Shown here in pieces: positions 51,195 through 61,731 of a stretch of DNA of 64,000 nucleotides. The stretch's first letter is position 1, and every line of letters starts with the position of its first letter. A model generated the notes under the pieces. The model did no database searches. It saw nothing but the letters and a program-made list of their open reading frames with translations, and was not told where the DNA came from. Source of the stretch: an uncultured Clostridia bacterium (GTDB lineage Bacteria; Bacillota; Clostridia; Oscillospirales; Acutalibacteraceae); contig CANQVS010000002.1 of NCBI GenBank assembly GCA_947627345.1, forward strand, positions 62,001 to 126,000, written 5' to 3'. Position numbers and translations under genes: made by a program.

Positions 51195-52886
51195 ATGTCA
51201 ACAAAAGCTAATTACAAAACTGAAGAAATCGGTGCGGGAAAAGTTGGTTTTTCAAAAACCCGTTCCATTATTGAAACTGCTTTCTACGGCAACAATGTTG
51301 TTCAGGTTAATACCTTAAAGGAAGCTTATAATCTTGCTAAAAATTCACCGGGTACAATCGTAACCGACCTTCCCGTTTACAGAGGAGAGGAGTTTGGCTT
51401 GGACGCTGACGCTAAGGTGCTTCTTATGAATGACGGCGCGGTTACAGGACGTTACGCTGCCGCACGCCGTATCAAGGGCGAGCCGGGAGTAGACGATACA
51501 AAGCTTGATAAGGTTGTTATGGACGCAGTGTATAAAACACGTTTCAGAAAGCTTTATCACGCTACCGTATTCGTAGGTCTTGACCCCGAATTTATGGTTA
51601 AGGCACATCTTCTTATCCCTGAGGGAGAAGAAAATCTTATGTATTCGTGGATGTTAAACTTCCAGTATATGTCAGACGAATATGTAAAGATGTATAAAAA
51701 TTCAAAACCTGTAGGCGACGGCAAGGAAACTGATATTTACATTTTCTCCGACCCGCAGTGGGCTCCCACAGAGTCTCCCGACGTTGATTACAGCTGTCTT
51801 TCAGACCCGCTTACTCTCTGCTATTTTGACACAGACGCCAATGTTGCGGCTATTTTGGGTATGAAGTACTTCGGAGAGCATAAAAAGGGTACTCTTACAA
51901 TGGCTTGGGCTATTGCAAATCGTAACGGTTATGCTTCCTGTCACGGCGGTCAGAAAGAATATATTTTAAATGACGGCAGAAAGTTTGTCGCTTCCGTTTA
52001 CGGACTTTCTGGTTCAGGTAAATCAACTCTTACCCACGCAAAGCACAACGGAAAATATGAAATTAAGGTTCTCCATGATGATGCGTTTATTATCAATTCC
52101 GATACCTGCGCGTCAATCGCTTTGGAACCGACTTATTTTGATAAAACAGCCGACTATCCTGCTGGTTGTCCCGATAATAAATATCTCTTAACCTGCCAGA
52201 ACTGCGGAGCTACAATTGACGAGGACGGAAAGGTTCAGCTTGTAACAGAGGATATTCGTAACGGTAACGGCCGTGCTATCAAGTCTAAGCTTTGGTCGCC
52301 AAACCGTGTAGATAAGATTGACGCTCCCGTAAATGCAATTTTCTGGATTATGAAGGATCCGACAATCCCTCCCGTTGTTAAGCTGAAAGGTTCGTCTTTA
52401 GCTTCAGTAATGGGCGCAACTCTTGCGACAAAGACGTCTACCGCCGAGCGTGTAGCGGCAGGTACAGATATGAACGCTCTGCGTATTGTTCCTTACGCTA
52501 ACCCGTTCAGAACATATCCGTTAAAGAACGATTACGTTAAGTTTAAAAAGCTTGTTGAAGAGAAGAATGTTGACTGTTACATCATTAATACAGGCGACTT
52601 TATGGGCAAAAAGGTTAAACCTTCCGATACACTTGGTATTTTAGAGGCAATTGTTGAAGAAAAGGCTGAATTTAAGAAATGGGGTCCTTTCTCCGATATT
52701 GAGATTATGGACTGGGAGGGCTTTGACGTTAATATTGATGACGCTGATTATAAAGCCGCTCTTAAATCCGCTATGGAAAACCGTGTAAAAGCTATTGAGG
52801 GATTTGCGGTAAACAAGGAAGGTTACGATAAGCTTCCCGACGAGGCGTTAGAGGCTGTTAAAAAGGTTGTAGCTGAACTCAACTGA
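51195..52886 (+). CDS. pckA: Phosphoenolpyruvate carboxykinase (ATP)
   Basis: 563 residues. The nucleotide loop YGLSGSGKSTLTHAKH and metal-binding HDDAFIINSD are the PEPCK kinase motifs; KTSTAERV supplies later active-site residues. It interconverts oxaloacetate and PEP; in anaerobes it often runs toward oxaloacetate and succinate. The ATP-type assignment rests on P-loop style and recalled similarity to clostridial enzymes. AAGGAG precedes the ATG. The gene stands alone with its own promoter and terminators. Confidence 0.9.
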   Translation: MSTKANYKTEEIGAGKVGFSKTRSIIETAFYGNNVVQVNTLKEAYNLAKNSPGTIVTDLPVYRGEEFGLDADAKVLLMNDGAVTGRYAAARRIKGEPGVDDTKLDKVVMDAVYKTRFRKLYHATVFVGLDPEFMVKAHLLIPEGEENLMYSWMLNFQYMSDEYVKMYKNSKPVGDGKETDIYIFSDPQWAPTESPDVDYSCLSDPLTLCYFDTDANVAAILGMKYFGEHKKGTLTMAWAIANRNGYASCHGGQKEYILNDGRKFVASVYGLSGSGKSTLTHAKHNGKYEIKVLHDDAFIINSDTCASIALEPTYFDKTADYPAGCPDNKYLLTCQNCGATIDEDGKVQLVTEDIRNGNGRAIKSKLWSPNRVDKIDAPVNAIFWIMKDPTIPPVVKLKGSSLASVMGATLATKTSTAERVAAGTDMNALRIVPYANPFRTYPLKNDYVKFKKLVEEKNVDCYIINTGDFMGKKVKPSDTLGILEAIVEEKAEFKKWGPFSDIEIMDWEGFDVNIDDADYKAALKSAMENRVKAIEGFAVNKEGYDKLPDEALEAVKKVVAELN

Positions 52887-52906
52887 ATTAATAATTAAAG
52901 CGATAA

Positions 52907-52935
52907 AAAGCGTACGCACAAAGTGCGTACGCTTT
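52907..52935 (+). terminator. Hairpin after pckA, relative of the one at 43327
   Basis: Perfect 13-bp stem AAAGCGTACGCAC / GTGCGTACGCTTT with a 3-base loop, 20 bp after the pckA stop. The T run is short (TTTC), so it may be a weak terminator or a palindromic repeat copy. Confidence 0.65.
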
Positions 52936-52961
52936 CGCGTATATTACAAGATTTTACATTA

Positions 52962-52989
52962 AAAAACCTCCGATTAATCGGAGGTTTTT
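52962..52989. terminator. Bidirectional terminator between pckA and the acyltransferase gene
   Basis: Perfect palindrome AAAAACCTCCGATTAATCGG and onward, T runs on both strands, between convergent genes. Confidence 0.85.
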
Positions 52990-53001
52990 GCGTATTATTT
53001 A

Positions 53002-54081
53002 TCAGTTGTTTCTACCGCCTGTCATAAGTTTATGAACAGGTCTAAATAATTTTCTTATAACCATACTAACTATAATACATACCGCGATAATTGAAATCGG
53101 GAGACATATATAAAGGATAAAATGGCTCGAATCACTGCTGTCAGGTAAAAAGGCGAGCTGATAGCTGATGCGTAATAACGGCTCGTGCAATGCGTAAACG
53201 AAGAATAGGTGAGCGGACGCTAAAAGCAGGAACTTTTTGTTGTTAATAAGCTTTACGATATGGTCGAACAAAAGCCACATTCCTGCAATTCCAATAACCT
53301 CCGTGAGTTTATGCAAGGTGTTTATCGCAATTAAATTTTTTGAAAGTGACGCCAAAAACATATTTCCAAAGCTTAACATAATCCATAGTGCGGAGAAAAA
53401 TCCTGCCTGTATCCTGTTGTCGCGTTTAGTAAAATTGCGCCATTTTCCTGAAATCGCGAATGACGCGCCAATGCTAAAGTAGAAAAGAGCCTGCGAATTA
53501 ATTATATAATCAATGTTAAAAAACCATAATACACCGAAAGGAATCAAAATAAAGGTTTTTGTGTACTTTACAAGAATATATATTATCGGGGCAAAAACAG
53601 AAAGCAGCATAATTTGCCTTAAAAACCAGAGCTGGTACGCAGGCGGTTTTATTAGATAGATATAAAACTCATTGAGTCCGACTAAATTATCCCTTATAAA
53701 TTTTAGGTTTTTAAAATTCTCAAAATTAGAAAGTATAATTATTGCTATACCTGAGAGAATTGACCAAATTACATAGGGGACAAGCAAGGGGAAAATTCTG
53801 CTCCGTATTTTATTGATATATCCATTAACACTGTTTTCGTATTTTATAAAAAACAGAAATCCCGAAAATATAAGGAACATCGGAACTGCAAACGCAAACA
53901 AACCGTTACTGAAAAAGTATTCAAACATTTCCGCAGCGTTAAAGCCTGTTTTTGTTACGGAATAGGGAGCGAGATAGCCGTTACCATAGTTGTATGAATT
54001 AACAAAAACAATAGCAAACATTGCAATAACCGAAATAAATTTAATTTTTCTGCTTAAATATTTGCTTAATGGCTTACTCAT
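53002..54081 (-). CDS. Acyltransferase family 3 membrane protein
   Basis: 359 residues with about ten transmembrane helices and the acyltransferase-3 layout (VFVNSYNYGNG, MFLIFSGFLFFIKYE, LWFLRQIMLL, LFFVYALHEPLL). The family moves acetyl or other acyl groups onto glycans, lipids or wall polymers at the membrane. The usual N-terminal histidine (R-x-x-A-I-x-x-V-x-x-H) is not clear here, so transport or non-catalytic roles are possible. It follows rex by 1 bp and is surely cotranscribed; why a redox regulator is tied to it is unclear. Confidence 0.85.
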   Translation of the reverse strand: MSKPLSKYLSRKIKFISVIAMFAIVFVNSYNYGNGYLAPYSVTKTGFNAAEMFEYFFSNGLFAFAVPMFLIFSGFLFFIKYENSVNGYINKIRSRIFPLLVPYVIWSILSGIAIIILSNFENFKNLKFIRDNLVGLNEFYIYLIKPPAYQLWFLRQIMLLSVFAPIIYILVKYTKTFILIPFGVLWFFNIDYIINSQALFYFSIGASFAISGKWRNFTKRDNRIQAGFFSALWIMLSFGNMFLASLSKNLIAINTLHKLTEVIGIAGMWLLFDHIVKLINNKKFLLLASAHLFFVYALHEPLLRISYQLAFLPDSSDSSHFILYICLPISIIAVCIIVSMVIRKLFRPVHKLMTGGRNN

Positions 54082-54082
54082 A

Positions 54083-54715
54083 TTAAAGTCCCTCGTTCAT
54101 ACTGTAGCATAAGGTCATCATCATATCGCTTAAATGAACATTTTCAACCACAACATCAGGATAATCCCCTTGAATATCATAGTGTGTAAAGTTCCAATAG
54201 TTTTTAATTCCAAGCTGATAAAGTCTTTTCACTGTTTCGGGAGCCGCGTTTTTAGGAATACATAAAAATGCCACATCGACCTTGTTTTCATTGCAGAATT
54301 GCTCCAAGTTTTTTATATCCAGAATTTCAAGTTCATTAATTTTACTGCCCCAAATTTCTTCGTTGTTGTCAAAAATACCTATAAGCTCAAATCCAAGCTT
54401 ATTAAATTTCATATGTGCCGCGATTGCGGTGCCGATATGACCCGCTCCGATAAGCACGGCTTTATATCTGTTGTTAAGTCCGAGTATTTTTATTATCTCT
54501 GATTTAAGAGTAGAAACGGAGTAGCCGTAGCCTTGATGTCCGAATCCGCCGAAACAGTTTAAATCCTGTCTGACCTGCGACGCGGTAGTTCTCATAATTT
54601 GAGCAAGTTTTCCCGAGCTTACTCTCTCAACATTCTGTTCTTCAAGCTCGCTTAAAAATCTGTAATATCTCGGCAGTCGCCTGATTACCGACTTTGATAT
54701 TTTTTCCTTGTTCAT
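54083..54715 (-). CDS. rex: Redox-sensing transcriptional repressor Rex
   Basis: 210 residues. A winged-helix DNA-binding domain fills 1-80 (VSSGKLAQIMRTTASQVRQD, FGGFGHQGYGY). The Rossmann NADH-binding domain has GAGHIG at 90-95 and the C-terminal helix swapped between monomers. It represses fermentation genes until NADH/NAD+ rises. A perfect operator lies in front of the LRR-adhE operon (22805) and a weaker candidate in front of acn-icd (58001). No consensus site is seen before rex itself. Confidence 0.96.
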   Translation of the reverse strand: MNKEKISKSVIRRLPRYYRFLSELEEQNVERVSSGKLAQIMRTTASQVRQDLNCFGGFGHQGYGYSVSTLKSEIIKILGLNNRYKAVLIGAGHIGTAIAAHMKFNKLGFELIGIFDNNEEIWGSKINELEILDIKNLEQFCNENKVDVAFLCIPKNAAPETVKRLYQLGIKNYWNFTHYDIQGDYPDVVVENVHLSDMMMTLCYSMNEGL

Positions 54716-54790
54716 AACATATCCTTCTGTTTTGTATTAAAACTGACAAATGAACCTTGAAAATTTCAAGGTTCAATTCTCAATTTTTAT

Positions 54791-54815
54791 AATAGGCTGT
54801 TTAAAACAGCCTATT
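54791..54815. terminator. Hairpin between rex and icd
   Basis: Perfect 11-bp stem AATAGGCTGTT / AACAGCCTATT just beyond the icd stop. Neither side has a strong T run. A second palindrome GAACCTTGAAAATTTCAAGG and onward lies at 54752-54774. Together they probably end the acn-icd transcript. Confidence 0.5.
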
Positions 54816-54818
54816 ATA

Positions 54819-56027
54819 TTATAAAAGTCCTTTGAGGGTTTCGTTTACTGCCTCTAAAAACTCCGTGGTATTAACTTTCTTTTTATTTTCAAGAGTTGAA
54901 ATGAGGTATAAATCGCCCGTCATTATTCCGCTTTCGATAGTGTCAATAACAGCTTTTTCAAGCTTATCGGCAAACGAAACAAGCTGTGAAAGTCCGTCAA
55001 GCTCGCCTCTTTTTCTAAGCGCTCCCGTCCACGCAAAAAGCGTAGCAACCGAGTTCGTTGAGGTTTCCTCACCTTTAAGGTGCTTGTAGTAGTGACGCTG
55101 TACTGTACCGTGAGCCGCCTCATATTCGTAAACCCCGTCGGGTGAAACGAGTACGGACGTCATCATAGCGAGCGAGCCGTAAGCAGTCGCAATCATATCG
55201 CTCATAACATCGCCGTCATAGTTTTTGCAAGCCCAGATGTAACCGCCGTTTGAACGGATAACCCTCGCTACAGCGTCGTCAATAAGGGTATAGAAATACT
55301 CAATTCCCGCCTTTTCAAATTTCTCCTTATATTCGTTTTCAAAAATTTCTGCAAAAATGTCCTTAAATCTGTGGTCGTACTTTTTGCTTATTGTGTCCTT
55401 AGTTGAGAACCAAACATCCTGTTTGGTATCAAGACCGTAATTAAAGCAGGCTCTTGCAAATGAGGAAATACTGTCGTCAAGATTGTGCAATCCCTGAATA
55501 ATACCATCGCCTTTAAATTCGTGAATAAGGCTTGTTTCCGTAGAACCGTCAGCCTTAGTTACCAAAAGCTCAGCTTTTGAACCGCCCTCAACTCTCATTT
55601 CCGTGTTTTTATATACGTCGCCGTAAGCGTGACGCGCTATTGTAATAGGCTTAGTCCAGGTCGGAATATATGGTGTAACACCTTTTACAAGAATAGGCGC
55701 TCTGAAAACAGTACCGTCCAAAGCGGCGCGGATTGTTCCGTTCGGGCTTTTCCACATCTCACTCAGGTTGTATTCGGGCATTCTTGCAGCATTCGGCGTA
55801 ATTGTAGCGCATTTTACGGCAACTCCGTATTTTTTAGTTGCTTCTGCGCTTTCAAAGGTAACCTTATCCTTAGTTTTTTCCCTGTTTTCAAGGCCTAAGT
55901 CGTAGTATTCCGTTTTAAGGTCAATATACGGCAGTAAAAGTATATCCTTTATCTCCTGCCATATAACTCTTGTCATTTCGTCTCCGTCCATCTCAACGAG
56001 CGGAGTTTTCATCTGGATTTTACTCAT
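54819..56027 (-). CDS. icd: Isocitrate dehydrogenase (NADP, eukaryote-like type)
   Basis: 402 residues of the type II (eukaryote-like) isocitrate dehydrogenase class: [16 protein letters not shown] at the start, [18 protein letters not shown] for isocitrate binding and [10 protein letters not shown] for metal. Converts isocitrate to 2-oxoglutarate with NADP. Its ATG overlaps the acn stop codon as TAATG, so translation is coupled. With acn it forms the oxidative half of a partial TCA route serving glutamate synthesis; citrate synthase is not in this window. Confidence 0.95.
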   Translation of the reverse strand: MSKIQMKTPLVEMDGDEMTRVIWQEIKDILLLPYIDLKTEYYDLGLENREKTKDKVTFESAEATKKYGVAVKCATITPNAARMPEYNLSEMWKSPNGTIRAALDGTVFRAPILVKGVTPYIPTWTKPITIARHAYGDVYKNTEMRVEGGSKAELLVTKADGSTETSLIHEFKGDGIIQGLHNLDDSISSFARACFNYGLDTKQDVWFSTKDTISKKYDHRFKDIFAEIFENEYKEKFEKAGIEYFYTLIDDAVARVIRSNGGYIWACKNYDGDVMSDMIATAYGSLAMMTSVLVSPDGVYEYEAAHGTVQRHYYKHLKGEETSTNSVATLFAWTGALRKRGELDGLSQLVSFADKLEKAVIDTIESGIMTGDLYLISTLENKKKVNTTEFLEAVNETLKGLL

Positions 56028-57958
56028 TAGCTATTCTCCTTTGTGTAATCAAGCAAACCGCCTGCAATAATAATTGCCTTTGTCCTGTCCGTAAGCTCGC
56101 ATACAGCCGTGACAGTTTCGCCGTTAGTCTTGTTTACAACTGTTATATTTTTTCCATCCATAATTTCCTGTTTAACGTTTGGAAGCTCCAGCTGGTCGCC
56201 AAGGTTAAATTTATCATAATCCGAAGCATTTGCAAAAGTAAGAGGAATAATTCCCGCGTTAATAAGATTTGCCCTGTGGATTCTCGCAAAGCTCTTTACA
56301 AGAACCGCCTTAACTCCGAGATAAAGCGGGGCGAGCGCGGCGTGCTCTCTTGACGAGCCCTGGCCGTAATTTTCTCCTCCAACAACAATACTGCTTCCCA
56401 ATGCCTTTGCTCTGCTCGGAAAATCCTTGTCGCATACTGTAAAGCAATGCTCGGAGATTTTCGGAATATTTGAACGCAGCGGAAGAATTTTTGCTCCCGC
56501 GGGCATAATATGGTCGGTTGTAATGTTATCGCCGACCTTTAAACTGCAGGAGGCCTCAATTTTATCTGAAAGGGGAGAGGTTTTCGGGTAAGGCTTTATG
56601 TTCGGACCTCTGAGAACTTCAACGCTGTCCATTTCCTCAACTGAAGCGGGTTCGATTATCATATTATCATTTATAAGGAATTTTTCAGGCATTTCAATTT
56701 CAACATCATCACCGAGTGTGGTCGGGTCTGTAAATACGCCTGTTAACGCGGACGCCGCCGCGGTTTCGGGAGAAACGAGATAAATTTGTCCGTCCGCGGT
56801 TCCCGAACGTCCCTCAAAATTACGATTAAATGTTCTTAGTGAAATACCGCCCGAGTTCGGGGATTGTCCCATACCGATACAGGGACCGCACGCGCTTTCC
56901 AAAATTCTTGCGCCTGCCGCAATCATATCGCCCAAAGCGCCGTTTAAAGCGAGCATATTAAGAACCTGTTTGCTTCCGGGGGCGATTGCAAGGCTTACGC
57001 CGTCAGCAACAGTCTTGCCTTTTAGAATAGCGGCGACTTTCATCATATCTCTGTAAGATGAATTGGTACAGGAGCCTATACAAACCTGATTTACTTTTTG
57101 TCCCGAAAGCGACTCGATAGTTTTTATATTATCGGGTGAATGAGGACAAGCCGCAAGTGGTTTAAGCTTGTCTAAATTAATATTAATTATTTCGTCATAT
57201 TCAGCGTCAGCGTCGGAGGAAAGCTCAATATAATCTTCCTCTCTGTTCTGCGCCTTTAAAAATTCTTTTGTAACCTCATCTGACGGGAAAATTGATGTAG
57301 TAGCTCCGAGCTCCGCGCCCATATTGGTGATTGTGGCTCTTTCGGGAACGGATAAAGATTTAACTCCTTCTCCCGCATACTCAACGATTTTGCCTACTCC
57401 GCCCTTAACTGACATAACTTCAAGCACTTTGAGGATAATATCCTTAGCGCTGACCCAGGGCTTTAATTTTCCCGTAAGGTTAACCTTAACCATTTTAGGC
57501 ATTGTAATATAATATGCTCCGCCTCCCATAGCGACCGCAACGTCAAGTCCGCCCGCGCCTATGGCAAGCATACCGATACCGCCTCCCGTGGGGGTGTGGC
57601 TGTCCGAGCCGATTAATGTTTTTCCCGGTTTTCCGAAACGTTCCAAATGAACCTGATGACATATTCCGTTACCGGGTCTTGAAAAATAGATTCCGTGTTT
57701 TTTGCAGACTGACTGAATAAAACGGTGGTCGTCAGCGTTTTCAAAGCCTGTCTGGAGCGTGTTGTGGTCTATGTAAGCTACACTTTTTTCTGTTTTAACT
57801 CTCGGAACACCGATAGCCTCAAATTCGAGATATGCCATAGTTCCCGTGGCATCCTGGGTAAGGGTCTGGTCAATTTTCAGACCGATGTCCTGACCTACAA
57901 CCATTTCACCGTCAACAATATGGCTTTTTATTATTTTCTGCGCAATTGTTAAACCCAT
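56027..57958 (-). CDS. acn: Aconitate hydratase (short, about 640-residue type)
   Basis: 643 residues, shorter than AcnA or AcnB, of the compact aconitase type found in anaerobes. [4Fe-4S] ligands are visible: Cys in [10 protein letters not shown] and two in ACGPCIGMG. The [10 protein letters not shown] segment and C-terminal swivel domain ([14 protein letters not shown]) are present. Isomerises citrate to isocitrate. AGGAGG precedes the ATG. First gene of an acn-icd operon behind the promoter at 58007. Confidence 0.93.
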   Translation of the reverse strand: MGLTIAQKIIKSHIVDGEMVVGQDIGLKIDQTLTQDATGTMAYLEFEAIGVPRVKTEKSVAYIDHNTLQTGFENADDHRFIQSVCKKHGIYFSRPGNGICHQVHLERFGKPGKTLIGSDSHTPTGGGIGMLAIGAGGLDVAVAMGGGAYYITMPKMVKVNLTGKLKPWVSAKDIILKVLEVMSVKGGVGKIVEYAGEGVKSLSVPERATITNMGAELGATTSIFPSDEVTKEFLKAQNREEDYIELSSDADAEYDEIININLDKLKPLAACPHSPDNIKTIESLSGQKVNQVCIGSCTNSSYRDMMKVAAILKGKTVADGVSLAIAPGSKQVLNMLALNGALGDMIAAGARILESACGPCIGMGQSPNSGGISLRTFNRNFEGRSGTADGQIYLVSPETAAASALTGVFTDPTTLGDDVEIEMPEKFLINDNMIIEPASVEEMDSVEVLRGPNIKPYPKTSPLSDKIEASCSLKVGDNITTDHIMPAGAKILPLRSNIPKISEHCFTVCDKDFPSRAKALGSSIVVGGENYGQGSSREHAALAPLYLGVKAVLVKSFARIHRANLINAGIIPLTFANASDYDKFNLGDQLELPNVKQEIMDGKNITVVNKTNGETVTAVCELTDRTKAIIIAGGLLDYTKENS

Positions 57959-58000
57959 AAATTACCTCCTAAAAATACTTTATAATATTTTCATCCATTC

Positions 58001-58035
58001 CTGTTAATTTTATCACAACTTGAATATAAAGTAAA
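58001..58035 (-). promoter_or_regulatory. Promoter for acn-icd with a weak Rex-like site
   Basis: Minus strand TTTACT (58035-58030), 17-bp spacer, TAAAAT (58012-58007). TTGTGATAAAATTAACAG (58018-58001) covers the -10 and matches 11 of 14 fixed positions of the Rex consensus, which is suggestive only. Confidence 0.5.
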
Positions 58036-58054
58036 GTTTTTATAAATATGTATT

Positions 58055-58720
58055 TTACTTTAAACCTAATAATTTTGAAACAGGTTTTTTAAGAATTTTT
58101 GAAAACAAACTGACTGTAACTCCCGTAAAAAGCGCGGCGATAAGAGTACCCTCTCTTATGCCGACAATTTGAAAGTTAAAAAATATTAATGAAAGAGTTG
58201 CCGCTGTCGTTACACAGCATATATCAAAAATCGTTTTTATTTTGCCGAACGGTTTACCGCTTACATCTGAAATTGCTTTTACCATTCCTTCTCCCGAGTT
58301 AAAAATGACGTTCGCAATTATGGTAAGCGATATACCAAATGCAAGTACAACAACACCTATACAAACCAATAAAAATTTAACGATATATCCGTCTGAAAGA
58401 ATAATTGATACAATATTTAAGTTTATGTCGGTAAAATATCCGAACAAAAAAGACAAAGGTATCTGTAACAATTGCAGTTTCTGAAAATTCTTTCTAAGAA
58501 CTAAAATCTGCCCGAAAACAAGCAGAATATTCCACGCCATTGACCAAAAGCCAAATGAAAGAAAATCAAATTTAATGCTTATAACATTAGGTACAGAGGA
58601 AATTGTCGAAATACCGAGGTCGGCTCTCTTTGAAAATGCTATACCTAAAGCAACAAAAAACAATCCTGCTGTAAAAAGGAAAAATCTTTTTATAAATTCT
58701 TTTTTCGACAATTTTATCAT
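58055..58720 (-). CDS. YczE/YitT-like membrane protein
   Basis: 221 residues with about five to six transmembrane helices. The start RFFLFTAGLFFVALGIAFSKRADLG and the internal FNSGEGMVKAISDVSGKPFGKIK are features of the YczE/YyaS/YitT family of inner-membrane proteins with no settled function. GGAG-like sequence precedes the ATG weakly. Upstream of the acn operon on the same strand but apparently separate. Confidence 0.75.
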   Translation of the reverse strand: MIKLSKKEFIKRFFLFTAGLFFVALGIAFSKRADLGISTISSVPNVISIKFDFLSFGFWSMAWNILLVFGQILVLRKNFQKLQLLQIPLSFLFGYFTDINLNIVSIILSDGYIVKFLLVCIGVVVLAFGISLTIIANVIFNSGEGMVKAISDVSGKPFGKIKTIFDICCVTTAATLSLIFFNFQIVGIREGTLIAALFTGVTVSLFSKILKKPVSKLLGLK

Positions 58721-58792
58721 CTCCGAATTTTATTGTATCATAAAACAAGAAAATATTTAACATAAATTTTCAAATAATCATAGTCAAATATA

Positions 58793-58965
58793 ACATAAGC
58801 GCAGATGCACTTCGCCTTTTAGGCGGGAAACATATCAGACTTTCATCGGTGGGATATAATCCCCCGCTGAAACCCTGAGGAGCTAACGCTCCTTGCGCTG
58901 GTTGCAATCGTTCGCAAGCTCTGCTCCTTGCAAGCAAAGCAGAGCGTTGCTCCAATTTAAAGTTG
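58793..58965. other. GC-rich, hairpin-rich element of unknown kind
   Basis: About 170 bp in the AT-rich gap 58721-59045 is sharply richer in G and C. It holds several short hairpins: GCTCTGCT / AGCAGAGC, GGAGC / GCTCC, CGCCT / AGGCG and GGGAT / ATCCC. One minus-strand frame is open (61 codons in the track) but shows no ribosome site, odd composition and no domain, so I do not call it a gene. Candidates are a structured RNA, a MITE-like repeat or other lineage-specific repeat. It lies just before typA. Confidence 0.5.
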
Positions 58966-59045
58966 AAATTTTAAATACAAAGTGTTATAATTACCCATTG
59001 GTAATTTAAAGGTAAAAAAATGGAATAATCAAAAGGAATGATTGT

Positions 59046-60866
59046 ATGAGTATTGCAGAAAATTTACGAAACGTAGCCATAATTGCTCACGTTGACCACG
59101 GAAAAACAACCTTAGTGGACCAGCTTTTAAAGCAAAGCGGAGTTTTTCGTGAAAATGAGGAAGTAAACGAGCGCGTAATGGATTCAAACGACCTGGAGCG
59201 CGAGCGCGGAATTACAATTCTTTCAAAAAATACCGCTGTTATGTACAACGGAGTAAAAATAAATATTGTGGATACTCCGGGCCACGCTGATTTCGGAGGC
59301 GAGGTAGAGCGTATCCTTATGATGGTGGACGGCGTTGTACTTCTTGTCGACGCATTTGAGGGCTGTATGCCTCAGACGAGATTTGTTTTAAAGAAAGCTC
59401 TGGGGTTAGGAAAAAAGCCCTTGGTTGTTCTGAATAAAATTGACCGCCCCGGCGCAAGACCTGAGGAGGTAGTAGACGAGGTGCTCGATTTGTTTATCGA
59501 GCTTGGAGCCGATGAGGACCAGCTCGATTTTCCCGTTGTTTACGCCTCAGCTAAAGACGGTTACGCGTCCAACGACCCGTATGAGAAAGCCGAAGATATG
59601 ACCGCGTTGTTTGACGCGATTATAAATGAAATTCCCGCGCCGAACGGCGACCCTGACGGCGGACTTCAGCTGCTTTTATCCAATATAGATTACGACCGTT
59701 TTGTAGGTCGTATCGGAGTGGGACGCATTGAGCGCGGAAGTGTAAAAAACGGTCAGCAGGCTGTTTTGTGCCACAGCGACGGTACTGTAACGAATGTAAA
59801 AATTTCAAAATTATATAAGTTTGAGGGCTTAAAGCGTGTTGAAAGCGAAACAGCGACCTGCGGAGATATTGTTTGCGTAAGCGGAATTAATGATATAAAC
59901 ATAGGAGAAACAATTTGCGATGCAGATAATATTGACCCTCTGCCGTTCGTCAAAATTGACGAGCCGACAGTAACGATGAATTTTATGGTAAATAACTCTC
60001 CCTTTGCGGGTCAGGACGGAAAATATGTAACCTCGCGTAATATCCGCGACAGGCTTTTCCGTGAAATTGAAACAAATATCGCGCTCAGGGTAGAGGAGAC
60101 GGATTCTGCCGATACGTTTAAGGTTAGCGGACGGGGAGAACTACACCTTTCAATTCTTATTGAAACAATGCGCCGTGAAAATTACGAATTTCAGGTTTCA
60201 CGCCCTCAGGTAATTACAAAAACAATTGACGGTGTATTGTGCGAGCCGATTGAATATCTTATGGTAGAAGTACCCGACAGCTATGTCGGAGCGGTAATGG
60301 AAAAGTTAGGCTCACGAAAAGCGGAGCTTGTCAATATGGGTACAAGAGAAAGCGGAATTACCCATATTGAGTTTAAAATTCCGTCAAGAGGGCTAATGGG
60401 TTATCGCCCCGAATTTTTAACCGATACTAACGGAAACGGCATTATGAATCACGTTTTTGACTCGTACGAGCCATTTAAGGGAGAGATAATAACACGTCAC
60501 CAAGGTTCTCTCGTAGCCTTTGAAACAGGAGAAAGCGTTGCCTACGGACTTTATCAGGTTCAGGAAAGGGGAAAACTTTTTATCGGAGCGGGAGTTCCCG
60601 TTTATGAGGGTATGATTGTCGGCGAATCTCCAAAAGCAGGAGATATTGTTGTAAATGTTTGCAAGAAAAAGCATATTACAAATACCCGTGCTTCCGGTTC
60701 TGACGACGCGCTTAAACTTACTCCTCCGACAGTTCTGTCACTTGAACAGTGCCTTGAATTTATAGCTGATGACGAGTTAGTCGAGGTAACTCCGAACAAT
60801 ATACGAATGAGAAAAATGATTCTCTCTAAAGAACAGAGAATGAAACAGCAGTTCAGAAAGAAGTAA
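59046..60866 (+). CDS. typA: Ribosome-associated GTPase TypA/BipA
   Basis: 606 residues, normal length. G1 [16 protein letters not shown]3 [11 protein letters not shown] and G4 NKIDRP mark an elongation-factor GTPase; EF-G-like domains III and V follow, with [11 protein letters not shown] and [11 protein letters not shown], then the BipA-specific C-terminus. It helps 50S assembly and translation under stress, notably cold. A weak AAAGGAATG lies before the ATG. The exonuclease gene follows after 4 bp. Confidence 0.97.
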   Translation: MSIAENLRNVAIIAHVDHGKTTLVDQLLKQSGVFRENEEVNERVMDSNDLERERGITILSKNTAVMYNGVKINIVDTPGHADFGGEVERILMMVDGVVLLVDAFEGCMPQTRFVLKKALGLGKKPLVVLNKIDRPGARPEEVVDEVLDLFIELGADEDQLDFPVVYASAKDGYASNDPYEKAEDMTALFDAIINEIPAPNGDPDGGLQLLLSNIDYDRFVGRIGVGRIERGSVKNGQQAVLCHSDGTVTNVKISKLYKFEGLKRVESETATCGDIVCVSGINDINIGETICDADNIDPLPFVKIDEPTVTMNFMVNNSPFAGQDGKYVTSRNIRDRLFREIETNIALRVEETDSADTFKVSGRGELHLSILIETMRRENYEFQVSRPQVITKTIDGVLCEPIEYLMVEVPDSYVGAVMEKLGSRKAELVNMGTRESGITHIEFKIPSRGLMGYRPEFLTDTNGNGIMNHVFDSYEPFKGEIITRHQGSLVAFETGESVAYGLYQVQERGKLFIGAGVPVYEGMIVGESPKAGDIVVNVCKKKHITNTRASGSDDALKLTPPTVLSLEQCLEFIADDELVEVTPNNIRMRKMILSKEQRMKQQFRKK

Positions 60867-60870
60867 TTTA

Positions 60871-61731
60871 ATGGATATCGTTATTCTCGATTTGGAGTGG
60901 AATGGCTCCTACAGCAAAAAGGTTCACCACTATGTAAATGAAATAATTGAGTTCGGCGCGGTTAAAGTTGATAACGAGTTAAATATTAAAGATACTTTTT
61001 CAATGCTTGTAAAGCCTGAAATAGGGAAAAAATTAAGCAGTCATATCGCGTCGTTAACACATATTGACAACGATGAGCTTTTTACAAAGGGTGAAAGCTT
61101 TCAAACAGCTACGGACAAATTCACGGAATTTGCAAAAAACAGTATAATCCTCACTTGGGGAACATCAGATATTTTAACGCTTATGGACAATTACAACTAC
61201 TATACAGGCGACAGTGAAATTCCGTTTTTAAAGTATTACTGTAATTTGCAGGAGTACTGCGAATATGCACTCGGCGCTCATAATCCTGCGTCACAGCTCG
61301 GACTTCAGAACTGCGCTGATATGCTAAACATTAAAAGTGATGAACAAGACTTGCACAGAGCCTATACTGACGCAATTTTAAGCCTAAAATGCCTTAAAAT
61401 GGTTTATGATAAAGGAAAGTTCAAGAAGTATGTTTATAAAGCGAATGATGAATTTTATCACAAAGTCACCTTTAAAAATAAGCAGATTACTGATATAAAT
61501 AATCCGCTTGTAGACAGAAGCCAGCTTTACTTCATTTGTGACGACTGCCAGATTCGCGCCGAACAGCTTACCCATTTTAAGGTGAAAAATAAAAATTTCG
61601 TAGCAAAATTCCGTTGTCCTAAATGCAGAAAACAGTTTAACGGAAGAATTTCAATGCGCCTTAAATTTGACGGAATAACAATAAAGAAAAAAACCTTTCT
61701 TAATGAACCTCCCAAGCTCTCCGATGATTAA
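60871..61731 (+). CDS. DEDDh exonuclease with C-terminal zinc ribbon
   Basis: 286 residues. The DnaQ-like exonuclease fold starts with VILDLEWNGSY (Asp, Glu) and closes with LHRAYTDAIL (His, Asp), the DEDDh pattern, through about residue 175. The C-terminus carries a zinc ribbon, CDDCQIRAEQ and FRCPKCRKQF. It resembles the KapD / ERI-1-type 3'-5' exonucleases; the added ribbon suggests RNA or ribosome binding. Cotranscribed with typA. Confidence 0.88.
   Translation: MDIVILDLEWNGSYSKKVHHYVNEIIEFGAVKVDNELNIKDTFSMLVKPEIGKKLSSHIASLTHIDNDELFTKGESFQTATDKFTEFAKNSIILTWGTSDILTLMDNYNYYTGDSEIPFLKYYCNLQEYCEYALGAHNPASQLGLQNCADMLNIKSDEQDLHRAYTDAILSLKCLKMVYDKGKFKKYVYKANDEFYHKVTFKNKQITDINNPLVDRSQLYFICDDCQIRAEQLTHFKVKNKNFVAKFRCPKCRKQFNGRISMRLKFDGITIKKKTFLNEPPKLSDD

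Noticed and set aside
58770-58955. Minus-strand 61-codon frame as a gene
   Set aside because: No ribosome site, unusual composition, many hairpins in the DNA and no recognisable domain; better seen as a structured or repeat element.
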